NCBI RefSeq assembly: GCF_030704535.1
Contig: NC_081823.1
Location: 6,764,501-6,828,500, forward strand
Source of the DNA: Vitis vinifera
Lineage: Eukaryota > Streptophyta > Magnoliopsida > Vitales > Vitaceae
Direction of reading: 5' to 3'
DNA: 64,000 nucleotides
This document shows, one piece after another, positions 1 to 14,500 of the stretch (position 1 is its first letter; each line of letters begins with the position of its first letter). The translations under genes were made by a program, and so were the position numbers. The notes beneath the pieces were generated by a model. That model was given only the letters and a program-made list of their open reading frames with translations, was not told the DNA's origin and did no database searches.

Positions 1-1600
1 TTCGACTTGAACGCTGACAATATGATACCAACAGTGAGTAGAGCACATGAGACGCTTCATATGATACTTAAGATAGAAATTTCCATTTATTTATTGCAAC
101 TAACGATGCAGAGTTCTCTACAGCCAGCCACGAGGGCACACAACATTTGATTAAAATGCTTCTGAATGGTGTGATATTTAAAGGAGTAGTAGAGTGGAAG
201 CACGAATTTAACATGTTGATGAATACGACACACAACTATGTGAGATTGTGGAGGAGTCACATGCTTGATGTTTACATGTTACTGCCTCTTCCACCCATCA
301 TATGCTCCATTGAGCAGCAGTTATATTGTAAGCGAGAAATGATCGTTTGGGCAAAAGCGTGTTTGGTTTCCAAAAACTAGAGACACCACTGTTTTACACA
401 ATGAAGCGTTGTAGATTTGATGTTAATTTGTAAGAAGATTGGGAATAATTTGTTGCTAGATTTAGGAGTGGGAAAACGATTCAGCGGATGTAAAATGAGG
501 AGATGTAAAATGGGCCCCAGCTCTTAATTTCGAATTTTATATTTTATATATTAGTTTTTTATTTTTACATTATATGAACATATTTTATTTCTAAATTTTG
601 ATTCCGAAAATCCTTTTGAATTTTTTAAGAACTTTTTATTAGCTATAAATGTTCCCTTGAAAATAAAAAATAGTTATTACTCGTATATTTTATTTGTATT
701 ACATGAGGAAAATTTTATACATAAATCTTATAATTATTAATAAAAAAAATAATAACAGAGACTTTTTATGAGCAATGTTTTATGTCGAAAAATTCACGTT
801 TTTCAACAGTTTTTTTATTGGATTAATTTATTTTATTAGTCAACAAATTGATAACCATTTAAGACAAATTGTTGATTTTATTTTCCTTCCATTTTTCCTT
901 ACTTTTTTTGTGGTTAACCAAACAAAAGAAAATGAATTTTTTTTTTTCCCCTAAATTTTCCATGGATAATCAAACAAGTGAAAAAAATTATATTCATTTC
1001 CTTACCTTTTTTTTTCCTTCAATTTTTCTTCCCAATTTTCTTTCTCTAGCATTTTCCGAGAACCAAACAGAGCTAAAAGGTTTTCAGTTAAAAAAAATGG
1101 TTGTTAAGTTAAAAACAACTCAATCGATTGAACCGGATGAGGAATGGGTTGACCTATTCAACTCAACCAACCAAGGGGTGAAAAAATCTTCTCTCTTCCA
1201 GAACGCTTATTCAACTAGTTAAGGTTGAACCTCAACTGATCAAAGATTGGTTGAGGGGCGGTCGAGGTCCAATGGTCACCTGTCATGCATTAAATGTTAA
1301 TGCTAGTGAACCGGTCGAACCGGAGTTTGACTGGACAAACCCCAATGGCTAGTTTGACCTTTTTCATTTATAAAAAGGTTTCAATTTTCATTATTTCAAA
1401 AAGTTTAACCTTCCTAAACTTTTCTTGAATATATTTGATATTTGGGAGAATGTTTTTTAATGCACCATTGTTCTAAAACTTGCATATCATTAGTACATCA
1501 ATCAATCATAATCTATCTTATATCTTTTAAGCCTAAATTTTGTACTACAATTTTGTGAAAATATTTAATATCCTTATTTATAAATCTTCGAAAGAAAGAA
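1..1600. other. AT-rich intergenic stretch, no gene recognised
   Basis: I see no coding region that I can support here. The short open frames have no recognisable domain and the DNA is dominated by A/T runs. Around 1120-1340 there is a more GC-balanced stretch with repeated AACCGG and TTGAACC words, which looks like degraded repeat DNA. Confidence 0.4.
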
Positions 1601-2019
1601 TTTAAGTGTGAGGTATCACTTAGGGATTCTCAAGTGCAGGGTATCATTTGAGGTGTTGTTCAAAAGCGGGGTATCTCTTAAAGATTGTAAAATGTGATTG
1701 GAGCCAAAAGTCTAAGATGATAGATGTGAACCATATTCCAATTGTATTGCTTGAAGGCTTGGTTTGGAAACCTTGAATTAGTGGAACCTCAAACTTGGAA
1801 TTGAAGTTAGAGAAAAGTGCAAGTAAGTTGGGAACATGTGGATACCTTGAGAAAGTTCTAAAAACACATCGAAAGGTTTCAGAAAGAGGCAACGACGAGG
1901 ACGTCGACGGCATAGGTGGGGGAGAGTGTCATAGGATGCTTCAAATGAGCCTCCTCATAGGTTTATATAGAGCCCAGGAAGCTTCTGAAGACTCCTGGAG
2001 CCATTTATACTAAGCCATT

Positions 2020-2475
2020 GGAGGGAAGAGTGTGGAAGGTTCTAGAGATGCCTAGAGATGTCCACACATCTCTACACTATAGTGGAAGACATGAGAGGAG
2101 TCCAAGGCTTTCTATAGAATTGTGTAGGGTATTCTAAAATCTTATTGATTTGTAAGGAACCCTCCAAGGTTCCAGAGAGTTCCATTGGTGCCTATAAATA
2201 GGTGAGGGCCTCATTTGGACAAGGCACCACCCAAATCACTTCCTAACCAAGCAAGTGAATCCTCAAGCACTTGTAAAGGCTTCCTTGAGTAATAAGAGCT
2301 TCTATTCTTTAAGAGTTACCTACTACGTCTTCTACAACTTCCGAGTCACAAGCGTCTTAACCTAGCAAGCTAAGTATTGGGAGTAAGGCTGACTTAGCAA
2401 GATCAAGCGTCTTGACTTGTTTAAGTGCCGCACAAGCTTAGTAAACGACTAAGTCCGTGACAATAGGCTGAGTTG
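2020..2475 (+). mobile_element. LTR-like fragment of an old retrotransposon
   Basis: This more GC-rich island inside AT-rich DNA has the anatomy of a plant LTR. It starts with TGTGGAAGGTTC at about 2030, has a TATAAATA box at 2193-2200 followed by a GC-richer leader, and ends near a TGACA at about 2462. I found neither a matching target-site duplication nor an adjacent primer-binding site, so the ends are approximate. It may extend left to about 1620, where the composition changes. No retroviral-type coding sequence adjoins it. Confidence 0.45.
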
Positions 2476-5400
2476 TGTCGAATCATATATTGTGTTTTCA
2501 TTTTCTCTTATCTACTCTTTTACTTTATATGCAATTATCTTTATATTATTTTTATTATATATTTTTGTATATAATTGTTTATTGCATTTACATAATTTAA
2601 ATTTACAAAAAGAAACCATCACTCTATTCACCTCATCTCTAGGGTGATTACCTAAGGTTGAATTTTAGCCAATTTTTCTAACAAATAATATTCAAATGAA
2701 ATTAAACTATATTCAAGACAATTTGTCTAAAGCTATTGAATTTCTTTCACCTATATTTAATTGGCAGAATATGATAGGATAGGATATGTATATCTTAAGA
2801 TATCATATATCATTGGATATGATATTTATTTCCTATTCAATAGGATATGATAATGTGTTATATTATATTATATTTATATTTAATTTATGAAATGAATAAA
2901 GAATAATATGAAATATATATTATTTTCAATGTTTAAAATAAAAATTATATTATATTCAAAAAATTGCAAAAAAAAACCTTTTAAATAAAAATTGAATTGG
3001 AAGTTTTATTAATAAATTGGCAAAAATGTTTTTCTAGATAAAATCCATAAAAGAAAAAAAATGGCATTGAATTAAAACTTTCATTTTATAAATAGATTAG
3101 TAAAAACCCTTTTTTTTTTTTCTTTTTTTTCTTTTTTATTAAAATCACTTTTCCTCTATGAAAATTTAGTCACTACTTTTCGGGTAAAATTGTGAAGTTT
3201 TCATTTCAATAAAAATTATAAAATTCAATTTCTTTGTAAATAAAATAAAATTGAAACATTCTTTTATAAATTTTTTAAAATATTATTTAAAATAATTTTC
3301 AATTTAAAAAAAATAAATTGAAACAATTTTGTAAATAAAATTGTAAATTTTTTTTTTTTTTTTAGCGTAGGTAAATAGAAATCATTTCTTGGAAATAAGT
3401 TCAAATTGAACAATTTTAGTGAAATTTCATTCAAAAACCTCCTTTAATAAAAACAAGAAAAGTGATTTTGGAAATAAATTCAAATTTAAATAAAAATCAA
3501 ATCTTCTATGAAATAACATAAAGAATAACGTAAAGTTTTTGGTAGGGAAAACAAGAAAATATATCAAAAACACCTGAAAAGGAACGTACCAGATATATGC
3601 AAGCATGTAAGATCAATCCGGACATTTCCCTAAGCTCCATTTAAATATAATAAAATATTTATTTATGATCATTCAATTTCATTTTACTTATTTTAACTAT
3701 TTTATATAAAAAAATAAATAATTTAAAATATATGTAAGATTATAATCAATTTTAATTATATTTGATTTTTTACCTTTTTTATTAATAAAACTAAATATAA
3801 AAAAAATAATTTTCCTTATATCACATTTAATTTAGGGAAAATACTAAAAAAAAATGTATACAAAAGAAAATGATTTTATTTATCATATTTAGTTTTACTA
3901 CAAAAAAATACAAAATTCAAATATAATTAAAATCTGATTTATTTAAATTATTTAATCTTTATATAAATAAAATAAAATAATAAATAATAATAAATAAATA
4001 AAAATAATTTATTCATTTTATTTATTTTTTTATTTTTCACTTTTTCTTTTTCACTTCCTTTTCCTCAAATATTCTCCAAACATAACCTAAGGCTAAAATT
4101 ATATTAATATGGTTGATTCTACTCGTTGGCCAAATGTTTCTTCCTCTTATTATTTAAAGCCAAAATCATCATGCCCTCTTTTTTGCCGATGCCCATAGTC
4201 TTCAACAACTCCCTGCTTATTAATTAAAGGCACAAGAAGCGGGCACACGACTTCGTGGACCCAAAAGCTTATTTGTCCTTTTCTCATGCCGGTGCTTTAT
4301 AATTTATATTATTATTTATATAAATGCACAATATCATGCAATATTTAATATTTTAAAATATCCTTTTAATATTAATGATTTTTTTCATTTTTTTTTATCT
4401 CATTTATAGCATTTTTATCCATAATATTTCCAAATAAAACAATTTTACATAAAATTAATTATTATTTAAATATAAATAAAAAATTAATAATGTTTTTAAT
4501 AATAAGCTATGTAATTAAAAAGTTAATTTAAAAATATTAATTAAGTGCTAATTTGATTGTTTAAATTATTGTTGATATTTTGTAAAATATTTTGAGATGT
4601 TTAGTGTTGTTGTGAAAGTGTTTCTACACTTTTATAATATCTTTGGAACAAAAATCCATTTAGAGTGGGTTTAACGGTTATTTTATGAAGTGTGTATTTA
4701 TTGTTCTATTCAAAGTATTTTATTTGAAAGTGTTTTCAAATAATCAATTATCAGATATTTTTTTAGAAAACACTATAATTGATTTTTCAATCAGAAACTA
4801 TTTTTTGTTTTCAGATAATATCTTTTAGTTGTTTTATATTGTTTTTACTTATTTTAATGAGGATTTCTTGAAAAAATAATTATATAAACATATAGAATTG
4901 TTAAAAAAATAAAGTATTAAATATACAAATTATTTTTAAAACACATTTTAAAATATTAAAAATAGGTTAAACACATTTTAAGTCCTCAAACAAACTTTTG
5001 TTATACAAAATATTATAGAACAATTTTTAAAATCTAATTTAAAAAACATTTTCTCAAAATTATTTTCTAAAATAATTATCAAACCGGGCCTTGATTTTTA
5101 TTTTTATTTTCAAAAACATTTTTTAGGCTAAAAACATTTTATAGAATCATTGTCCAATCGAGACTAACACTTGAAATTTTTTATCTTTTAAATATTATAA
5201 CAGTCATATAAACACTTTCAAAAATCACTACAAAATACAATCTTAGAACCCGTTTGACATTAATTTTAAGAAGTATTTATAATATTTTTAACACTTAAAA
5301 AATTATATCATTAAATTGTTAGAAATATTATAAATGTTTTATAAAATCACTATAAATTACTCTTAAAATTTCAAGTATTAAAAATATTAGAAATACTTCC

Positions 5401-7843
5401 TAAAATAATTGACAAACGCACTATTAATCATTTAAGATATTTTATATGTTTTTAAATATTTATTAGAAATCATTTATATATATATATATATAATGCCACT
5501 TTCTATATTCTTACAATTATTTTTCAAAACAAGTACAAAAAAATAATTAAAATATGTTTTTCAAAAAATATACGCTGCCATCGCAGTTAAGAAACAATTA
5601 TTCTAATATATTTTAATTAAAAATGAAAACGTAGTAGGTGTACATTGAATTTTTCTAAGCAGAACTAAAGCTTAGCCCTGGGTAGTTGCAAACTGGTCGC
5701 ATGACGCTGCGAGAAGATTGAATCATTGGATGGATTAATTTATTATTAAAAAATTAATTACGTATTATAAGGTTTATTATTTTAATGGCAATTCAATTGA
5801 TTGAATCTATTATGGATATGATGACTGTTACTTAAATTGCAAGTTGTTTTCTTTTCTACGTGAAAGGTATCATATCACGAATCATGTAAAGTATCAATTC
5901 TAATCAATTTCAATTATTGACGATTTTAATATAATATTGCTTAAATCAATTATAATAATTATTATTGTTGACCATAGTGATGTTGATATGAAATAAGTAG
6001 GTGGATCGGGAATATAAAGAAAAAAACATTATTTTTTAAAAATACTTTCTTGTTTCTTGTAAATAAAAAATAAAAAAAATAGAGAAAGATGTTTACCAAC
6101 CAAAAACTATTTTCTGTTTTCAATTTTTTATGAATATAAAATAGTATTTTCAAATAATATATTTTAATTGTTTTATATTATTTTTATTTGTTTTTTTTTA
6201 TAACTGTGTTTAAAAATAATTATACAAACATGTAAAATAATGAAAAATAAACACTAACTATAAAAATTATTTTTAAAATATTAAAAATATTTTAAGTTTT
6301 TAAACAGATTTTTGTTTTATATAAATTAGAGAATATTTTTCAAAAATTATTTTTCAGAATCGTTTCTTAAAAATAATTATCAAACAAGCGTTAGAAATAA
6401 ATCATTTTGAGACAATTTTTTTATTTATTTTTTGTTCCCTTTAAAAATAATTTTTCATAACTTTTTAAGAAGATCACCGATCTCTAAAAAAATATTGTAA
6501 ATGATTTTTCAACACCACAAGTGATTTTTTTTTTTAAATATTTTCTAAAATTTGCTTAATAGTTTTAAATTAAAAACTTTAAAACATTTTTTAAACATGG
6601 TTAAATACACTCTTAATAAAAGATGTATAACACTTCTTTAGTAAAAATTGACTTTTCTAAATTTTGCCTAATGGTTTTAGATTAAAAACTTAATAGTATT
6701 TTCTAAAAAAAATACTGTAAAACGAACTCTTAAAGTCCGTTTGACAATAATTTTAGAAAATATTTATAATATTTCTAACGCCTACAAATTTTAGAAAAAC
6801 TCGAAACGTTTTTTAAAATCAGTGTCAAACACATTCTTACTCAAAGAGGTATAAGCTTGTGGATTTTTTTATCGACTTTTCTAAATTTTGCTTAATAGTT
6901 TTATGTTAAAACTTAAAAGTGTTTTATAAAAAATAGTGTAAAATAAACTTTTAAATTCTTTTTAATAATGATTTTATGAAATATTTAATAACTTTTCTGA
7001 CATCTAAAAGTTTTTGTTATTCAAATTTTAGAAAAACTTGAATCATTTTTTTAGAATCAATGGTACCTCATGATTTTTTTTTTTCAATTCTATCTAAACG
7101 GGATTTATGTTGAAACCATACAAGTATTAATGGGAATCAAATACCCCATTAAGATTCAAGAAATTATATTCTATGACATAATAATTTTCATTTTTCAAAT
7201 ACTTTACAATGAATATCTTAATTAAACTTTGCTTCAAAATTTGGATAAGAAGATTACAAATTCAAAGATTTGAGTTGCTATTCCACGTCTTGTTTCTGAT
7301 GATATATCAAGTTAAGTATCACAAAGTATTGACCAAGTAAAAAATATATATACAAATCTTGTACCACAAGTTGTAGTTGATATCAACTTATCAGTTATCA
7401 CATTGTATAATATAATTTCCTGCAAATGCAAACCAGCTACCCTACAACGCGCTTTGTATTTATCACCGCTTGATTTCTAGATTTCTCCTTTTCCATTTTT
7501 AAATAAATGATTGAAAATAAAGTAAGAGAATAACGGTGGAAATATCTTAAAAAATAGTACGTGTTTTTAATTTTTATATTATTTTTTTTAATAATTTTAA
7601 AATTTTATTTATTTTTTTAAAAATCTACCTTTGAAAAAATAATAGAAATGATAATAAGACATGTTTTTTAGGTAGCCCCGTTCATAATGAAATGAATTTA
7701 AAATTTAAATAAATGAATTATGGGTGAATTTGAGACTTTTTTTTTTTTAAATTAGGATGAATTCGAGTATTGCTTCGTGTCATCCTACCTCACACAAATT
7801 ATATATAAAATTAACTTAATTTAATTTTTATTTTCCTTTTTTA

Positions 7844-7874
<31 letters not shown>

Positions 7875-8400
7875 TCTAATAAAATAAATTATTCAAAATT
7901 ACAATATTTTAGTTATTTATAAAATATATTTATTTTAATATAATTAAAATATTAAAAAAAAAATGTTAAACCCATCCCATTCCATTTACATTTTTTAATG
8001 AGGTGAATATCAAAATTATCTAAAACAATGAGGTTGGGATATAAGCGACCCATGGAACTTGTCCCATTTACTATCCTAGGAAAAAGTTGAAAAACTTAAA
8101 TCTCATTTGATAATAATTTTAGGAAGCGTTTTTAATATTTTTAATACTTAAAAATTTATATTATTCAAGTGTTAAAAATACTAGAAACGTTTTCTAAAAT
8201 TATTTTTAAACGTATTTTTATTTTTTTTTGTAAAAATAAAAATATATTTTTACAATAATTTTCAGATTTCAACTTTTAATTATATATTTTTTTAAAAACG
8301 ATTTAAAACTATTTGTAAAATATATACATTTCCACAATAAAAATATTAAATATTTTTATTTTTAATAAATACAATATGGCGTAAACACTATACTATTTCA
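2476..8400. other. AT-rich intergenic DNA with scattered fold-back repeats
   Basis: No gene is supported here. The stretch is A/T-rich with many homopolymer runs and a (TAA)n microsatellite at about 7849-7874. It contains several degraded copies of a short fold-back element whose ends read roughly GTTTGACAATGATTTTA and its complement, at about 5247-5427, 6733-6838, 6950-7065 and 8098-8220. The same family forms a tandem array near 47.3 kb. Confidence 0.5.
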
Positions 8401-8512
8401 AGGATTTTTAATATCAATTTCTTATTGGGAGCTAAGTCTAAAATTGAACAAAAGAAAAAATTACACGGAGCTCTCCAAGATCATCTTCCCTTCTCTCTCT
8501 CTCCCTCCAAAT

Positions 8513-8557
8513 ATGCCTCCATTTCCGTCCCTTGGTCTGTGGCGCCCCTCCCATTAA
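8513..8557 (+). other. upstream ORF in the leader of the Rab3GAP-like gene
   Basis: An ATG 68 bases before the main start opens a 14-codon reading frame (MPPFPSLGLWRPSH) that closes with TAA before the main ATG at 8581. It lies just after a pyrimidine-rich CTCTCTCT leader typical of plant 5' untranslated regions. Whether it is in the mature transcript depends on the true transcription start, which is not visible. If it is transcribed it could lower translation of the main frame. Confidence 0.4.
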
Positions 8558-8580
8558 CCTACGCACTCCCGGCGCACAAA

Positions 8581-11500
8581 ATGGAGGCGCCCTCCTTTGT
8601 CTCCAAAGCGAGGACGGCCCTCCATTCTGCGGCAGCGAAAGCGGAGCGAGTCATCACAGACATCAAATCCGATTTAAAAAGCGATCGAGGTTCGCATTTT
8701 TTGTTCCATAATTCTGATTTATTCATTGCACTCAATTTTCCGTTTTTTTTTCTTCATTTTTTTTTGTTTTTTATTTTTTATTTTACTTTTTTTTTTACTT
8801 TATTTTATTTTATTTTTGTCGAATCGGAAATTGAACGGTTCTATTCGTTTCAATTTGGTAGATTCTGATAAGCAATCGTCGAATTCAAAAATATCCGAAC
8901 CGGAATTGTCGAAGAAGAATGCCGAGGTAAAGGTGGATAAGTTTTTCTTATTTTTTTCACATGTATTTTTTCTTTCTCGAAGTTGGAAGATCTTGTTTGT
9001 TTGGCGAGAAACGGAGGGAAAAAGTTGAGTTTTTCCTTTTGTGTCGTTTTTGGTTTGTTTTCAAGAAAATTGAAAAGGTTGCGTTAATTCGGCGGCGTCG
9101 TTGGTTTTTGGGTCCCACGTGATGGGAATCCGAATTCGAAGTGTTGGTTTCTTTGCTTTTTGTGGGGTTTTTTTAGCAACGAGGCGAAGGATAAAAGAAT
9201 TTTGAATATTTGTCTAATAGAGAGGAATACAACGGCCTCATGACTAAGCGCATATCACCTGTTCGAATTTTAACTTTTTCCATTTTTAAGAATTCTTTGC
9301 ATTTCTTGCATTTTCTCAGCAACCACAGGGGATAAAGATAATTTTGATTCTTTTTGTCTAACAGACAGGAATATAAAGCTCTTCTGATTACGCACATATT
9401 ACTTAGTTCAATTTTCTAATTTTTTTTTTCCCATTTTCTTAACAATTCTTTGCTTGCATTTTCTCAACAACCTCAGGAGATAAGAGAATTTTTAATCTTT
9501 GTCTAATACGGGGAATACAATGATCTACTGGTTAAGCACTCATTACTTGGTTCAGATTTTGTCTTTTAGTCCTCCTTAAAAATTATGTTCTTCTCTGTCA
9601 TTGTTTCGGCAACCATGAGGTTGAGGGAATTTTAATCTTTGTCTAAGATATGGGAATGCAAGGTTCTTCTGATTAAGCACTGTTTTTTTAAACTCAAATT
9701 CTAACTTTTTTTGTCCATAGTCATCAGCTTTCTGGTTTTTGTATTTTTCAAGGACTAAACTGATGTTATGAGAATATTTTTTCACTTTAGTATTGTAATG
9801 ACCTACACCTAACCGTTTAGAAATTATCCACTCTGGCCCAAAGGGGCTCTCATGGCTTTAAAATGTGTACATATATAACTCTAAGAACTTTTCCCTTATT
9901 TGATGAGGGATATCACAATCAACCCCCTAACCTCAATGCAGACACAACATCCTCGTTATGTCCCACGAGATTGCGGGGTTAAATAGACAAACACCTCTAA
10001 GGGGCTGATCATATAGAGACCCACATCAAGGTCTGAGATCAACTCTAATACCATTTGTAACGACTCTCATCCAATTGTATAGATATTGTCCGTTTTGAAT
10101 CCAAAAAGGCCTTAATGGCTTTAAAACGCATTTACAAGGTCAAGAGAAGTTCATACATATATAGCTATAGGAATTTTTTTTCTTATCCTATGTGAGATAT
10201 CACAAGTATGAAGAAGTGCAAGTTCCTTTTGATTAAGCAGAAATTACTTTGTTTCAATTCTTTTTTCTCCATTTTCTTTGAAATTGTTTGCTTTTTGTAC
10301 TTCTTGGCAGCAACCTGGCAGAGCATTGGAGAATGCAAGTTTCTTCTGATGAAGCAAATACTACTTTGTTTTGAATTTTAATCTTTTTCTTGTCCATTTT
10401 TTCAGCTGTTCTTCACTTTTACCACGTTTCCTCAACAACCGAACAGTGGATAAGGGAACTTTCAATCTTTGTCTAGTATAAGGAATTCAAGGTTCTTCTG
10501 ATTAAGCAAAAAACAGTTTGTGTCAAATTTAAATATTCTTTTTCTTATTTTGTCACCAACCTAGCAGCGCATGAGAGAAATTTAAAATTTTATTGTTTAA
10601 TACCTTAATTTGTCATTATAATGTGTTGCATTAATTATGTGGAATATTTCTAGTTTTCTCAGTAACCAGACAGAACATTAAGGTTTGATTTGTATACAGT
10701 GTGCAAATTGTACGAATTGTCAGACCTTGAATTCATTGTTGATGATTTCTAGGTGGTTATAGTGTGCAAATTGTTATTGCATCCAATGTATATACCTTGG
10801 GATGAAACATAGATTCATTTGAAATCACAAGGCAAGCATCATATACTTGTTCTCTGATTTTTTTTTTCCTCAGACCAATCATGAACGGAAGCATACAAGG
10901 TGGAGATCTCCACAAAAAGTGACTAAGCAAGATTGGCATGACAGATTGAAGAATATCAGAATAGGGAAGAAAGGTGTTGACAACACTGAGAAATCTGATA
11001 ATTCAACAATGTCCTTTCATATTTTTGATGAAAATTTGTACCCAAAGAGCCCAAAAAGTACTTCTGAAGCAAAGGTTAGAAACATTGTACATGAGATGTG
11101 ATGCATATGTAATCATATAATTTTGTTGAAATTAGTAATTCAACTGTGGGTTCCAACAAATTTTACATAATGTATTGAATATCAACAATATCACATGGTT
11201 AACTTAAAGTTAATCTGAATTTAATTCCTAGCAATCGTGATTAACTTTTATGCGAGGTAGATAAACTAATCTACAATGTTCTTAGTCATTATCTATGATC
11301 AACAGTTAGAGCGGTTATTATTTGTGGATCAGTTAAAATGTTTCTTGACCTTTTCTGGATTTTAGCTCAAAAGAACATAAAAATTTCTGATGGATGGGAC
11401 TTGTTTCTTTCAGGGTTCGGATGTGTTTTCATTTGCAGAAGTTTCTAATGCCATTGACGTGAATAACATTCCTCCATCATCTGTCATTAAACAATTAGCT

Positions 11501-14500
11501 GTAGCCGTTGAGTAAGTTCTTATTGCCATTTGGCAACCGTTTTTCCTTAGCTGCTTTGCTTATAAATTGGATAGAATTTGTCAAACTTCATAATGGACAT
11601 GCTACACTCATAGATGAAGGGTGTAGTACTTGTTTTTGTGTTCTGTATAAAAGTTTCAAATGCTTGGTCAAAATTATTCTTATAGTCTTTTTCCCATTCT
11701 TTGACTCATTAATAACATATCCAGGTGATTTTTAGATTCATTTGTGATTACCATCTTTCATGCTCTTGCTTTTGATCCTGTCATAATCTTCTTGTATTTC
11801 TTTTCATAATATATTTGAGTTACTGATCACAACAGAGTTGCTTTTTTATGTAAAGTAATATTGATCCCAAAAATTTTGCACCATGGATGTGATGCTGTTT
11901 ATATAACCTTTCTTTGCCAATCTTTTTTCTCCTTTTTTGGGAACCCTTTTTTCAGGACCGGGAAGAAGTTTAAGTCAATGAAAGATCTTATGGTGTCATC
12001 CAGAGATTCTTCACCAGTCAGAGAGAGAGCAGGCTTGAGTCTTTCTGCAGTGAAGTCATTAGTGCTTCGTGAGGAAAAGCCTACATCTGAGTTTGGTGAT
12101 AATGAGAAAGTTCTCTCTTTGATCCATTTGCTGCTTGATGCAGGTAGATGCATATTTGCTGAACTGATCAAAGGATTTTCCCCTAGGATGAATTTTCCAT
12201 ATTTAGTTTTTGCTTTATCCCTTGGTGATCTTTCACTTCCATTGTAATATCTGCAAGATATTCGCAGAGGGAGATTTTCTCAGAAGGAAGTTTGGCTCTG
12301 ATGCGGAGACACTTGCTACCAAAATGTCTTTGCCTAGAGAAATTCATGCTGCTCCTCCTGAAAGCTTGGTCGTTAAGCTTTCTGAAGTCATTGGAAACTT
12401 CAAGACTCTGCGAAAAATGGCAATATTTTGGTGTGGGGTTGTCGCTGAAGTAAGTTGATTTTATTGAATCCAAATTACTTGAACTAGCATGACTTGCTGA
12501 AAGCAAAAGACAAAAAATTCAATTATTCGCATTTCTTGTTGCTGGTTCTACATTTTATTTTAATTGAATTTTTTTTAACAATTCAAGTCACCTGGCTTAT
12601 TTTTATGAATAACTTCTCGTAAGAACATGTAATTCTGTGTTTCATGAAATTCAAAGTTGTCTTTTCTAATAAAGAATATTATGTATTCCATTGGGTATAA
12701 AATTGATACATCATAACAGTGATAACAGGGATAAATATGACAGGAACTTTTATTTGCCCCCAAGTGCCTCTAAAATTAAACGCCAAAATAGTAACAAGAG
12801 AGCAGAAATGAGAATCCTGAACACTGACAATTCTTCCCTACCCTGAGAAGAAGATGATTTTGTTCTTTCCATATGTACCAGGGATGGGCCATGTAGTGGC
12901 TTCCACATCAATAAACCTTTTGACTGCAATGGTTCCCAATCAAAGATGAAAGTTAAATTATCAATTGTACCCTAAAATTTACAAATTAACCTTGATCAAG
13001 TAAGTTAGGAAAAAAAAGAAATAATAAAGCTAATAATTATTGACTGATACTGACATCATAGGTGCAGGTTTGGAGTGGCTCAATTTCTAGAAATTAACTG
13101 GTAAACCATTACAATGTTATCCAAGATTGAGCACAAAAGAAATGGCAGGGGGACAAATTTTGGATGTTGTTTTGATAGCAAGTGAAGCCATTGATTTGTG
13201 ACTTAAAGACAACTTGAGAGGAATCATTTGCAAGTTTGACATTGAAAAGACTTATGACCATGTAAATTGGAGTTTTGTCCCAGTAGTTTGGAAAAAATGG
13301 GGGTAGGCTCCAAGTGGTTAAGTGGATCATATGGTGTATCTCTATAATATGTTTTTCTATCTTGGTAAATGGATCCCCTTCAAGCTTCTTTCAAAGCTCC
13401 AAGGGTTTGAGACAAAGAAATCCTTTGTTTCCTTGTTTGTTCACCTAGGCGATGGAGACTCTTTCCCGTATTCTTATTAGGGCAAATGAATAGGGTTTTA
13501 TTGATGACTTCTTAGTCAGAGGAAGATATGATGTGGGGGTGGAGGTCTCCTATTTGTTATTTGTAGACGATATCCTCATTCTTTGTGATGCTAGTAAGGA
13601 GAAGTTAGAGTGTACCTGCGTTGGGTCTTCATATGGTTTGAGGCAATTTCAAGGCTAAAGATTAATATGGAGAAAAATGAGTTGATTGTAGTTGGGGATG
13701 TCTCAAATATGGAGGAGCATGCTGAGGTTTTAGGTTGCAAGGTGGGTGCTCTCCCAACCACCTATTTAGGTCTCCCTTTGGGAGCCCCTTACAGGTCCTC
13801 TAGGGTTTGGGAAGGGGTTGAAGAATGTTTCTAGAAAAGGCTTGCTTTGTAGAAGAGACAACATCTCTCAAAAAGTAGATGTCAGACATTGATAGAAAGT
13901 ACCTTATCCGGCTTATTGATTGATTGCATGTCCCTTTTCGTCAACCCTAAGAGGTAGCTGTTAGATTAAAAAAGATTCAAAGAGACTTTTGTTTTAAAGG
14001 GGGGGCTTTAGTCAATAAGTCATATCTGGTGAATTGGTCTATTGTTTTGTTTGGAAAAATAGAAAGAAGGCTTGGGCTTCAGAAACTTTTCCACCTTTAA
14101 CAAGGCTCTTTTAGGAAAATGGTCTTGGAGATTTGTGAGTGAAATGAATCATTTTTGGAAATGGAAAATTGTAGGTAAGTACAGGTTAGAAGAAAGGGGG
14201 TAGTGCACTAAAGAAGTGAGAGAAGGGTATAGAGTGGGGGGATAGAAAGCGATAAAAAATGATTGGGAAGCGTTCAAAGATAAAATGAACTTTAAAGTCG
14301 GTTTTGGGAACAGAGTAAAGTTCTAGAAGGACAAGTTGTGTGGGGACACGACTTTTAGGAATTCATTTTTGGATCTTTATTCTACAGTCTCTTTAAAAGA
14401 TGCTTGGTTGCTTGATGTCTAAGATGGTGGTAGCGGGGGCTCTAGGTTTGTTAGACAACTGTATGAATGGGAGTTGGAGGAGGTAGATGTTTTTTTTGGG

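Noticed and set aside
147-380. 77-residue open frame near the left edge
   Set aside because: No recognisable motif, no splice or promoter context, and the left flank is not visible.
8425-8868. Longer + strand frame starting before the Rab3GAP-like ATG
   Set aside because: It starts with TTG and runs into intron 1 sequence; the homologous start is the ATG at 8581.
9170-9800. tRNA-like or SINE-like signal (TTCGAATTTT and TTAAGC words) in the intron 2 repeat
   Set aside because: The A-box and B-box-like words are too close together and no cloverleaf can be formed.
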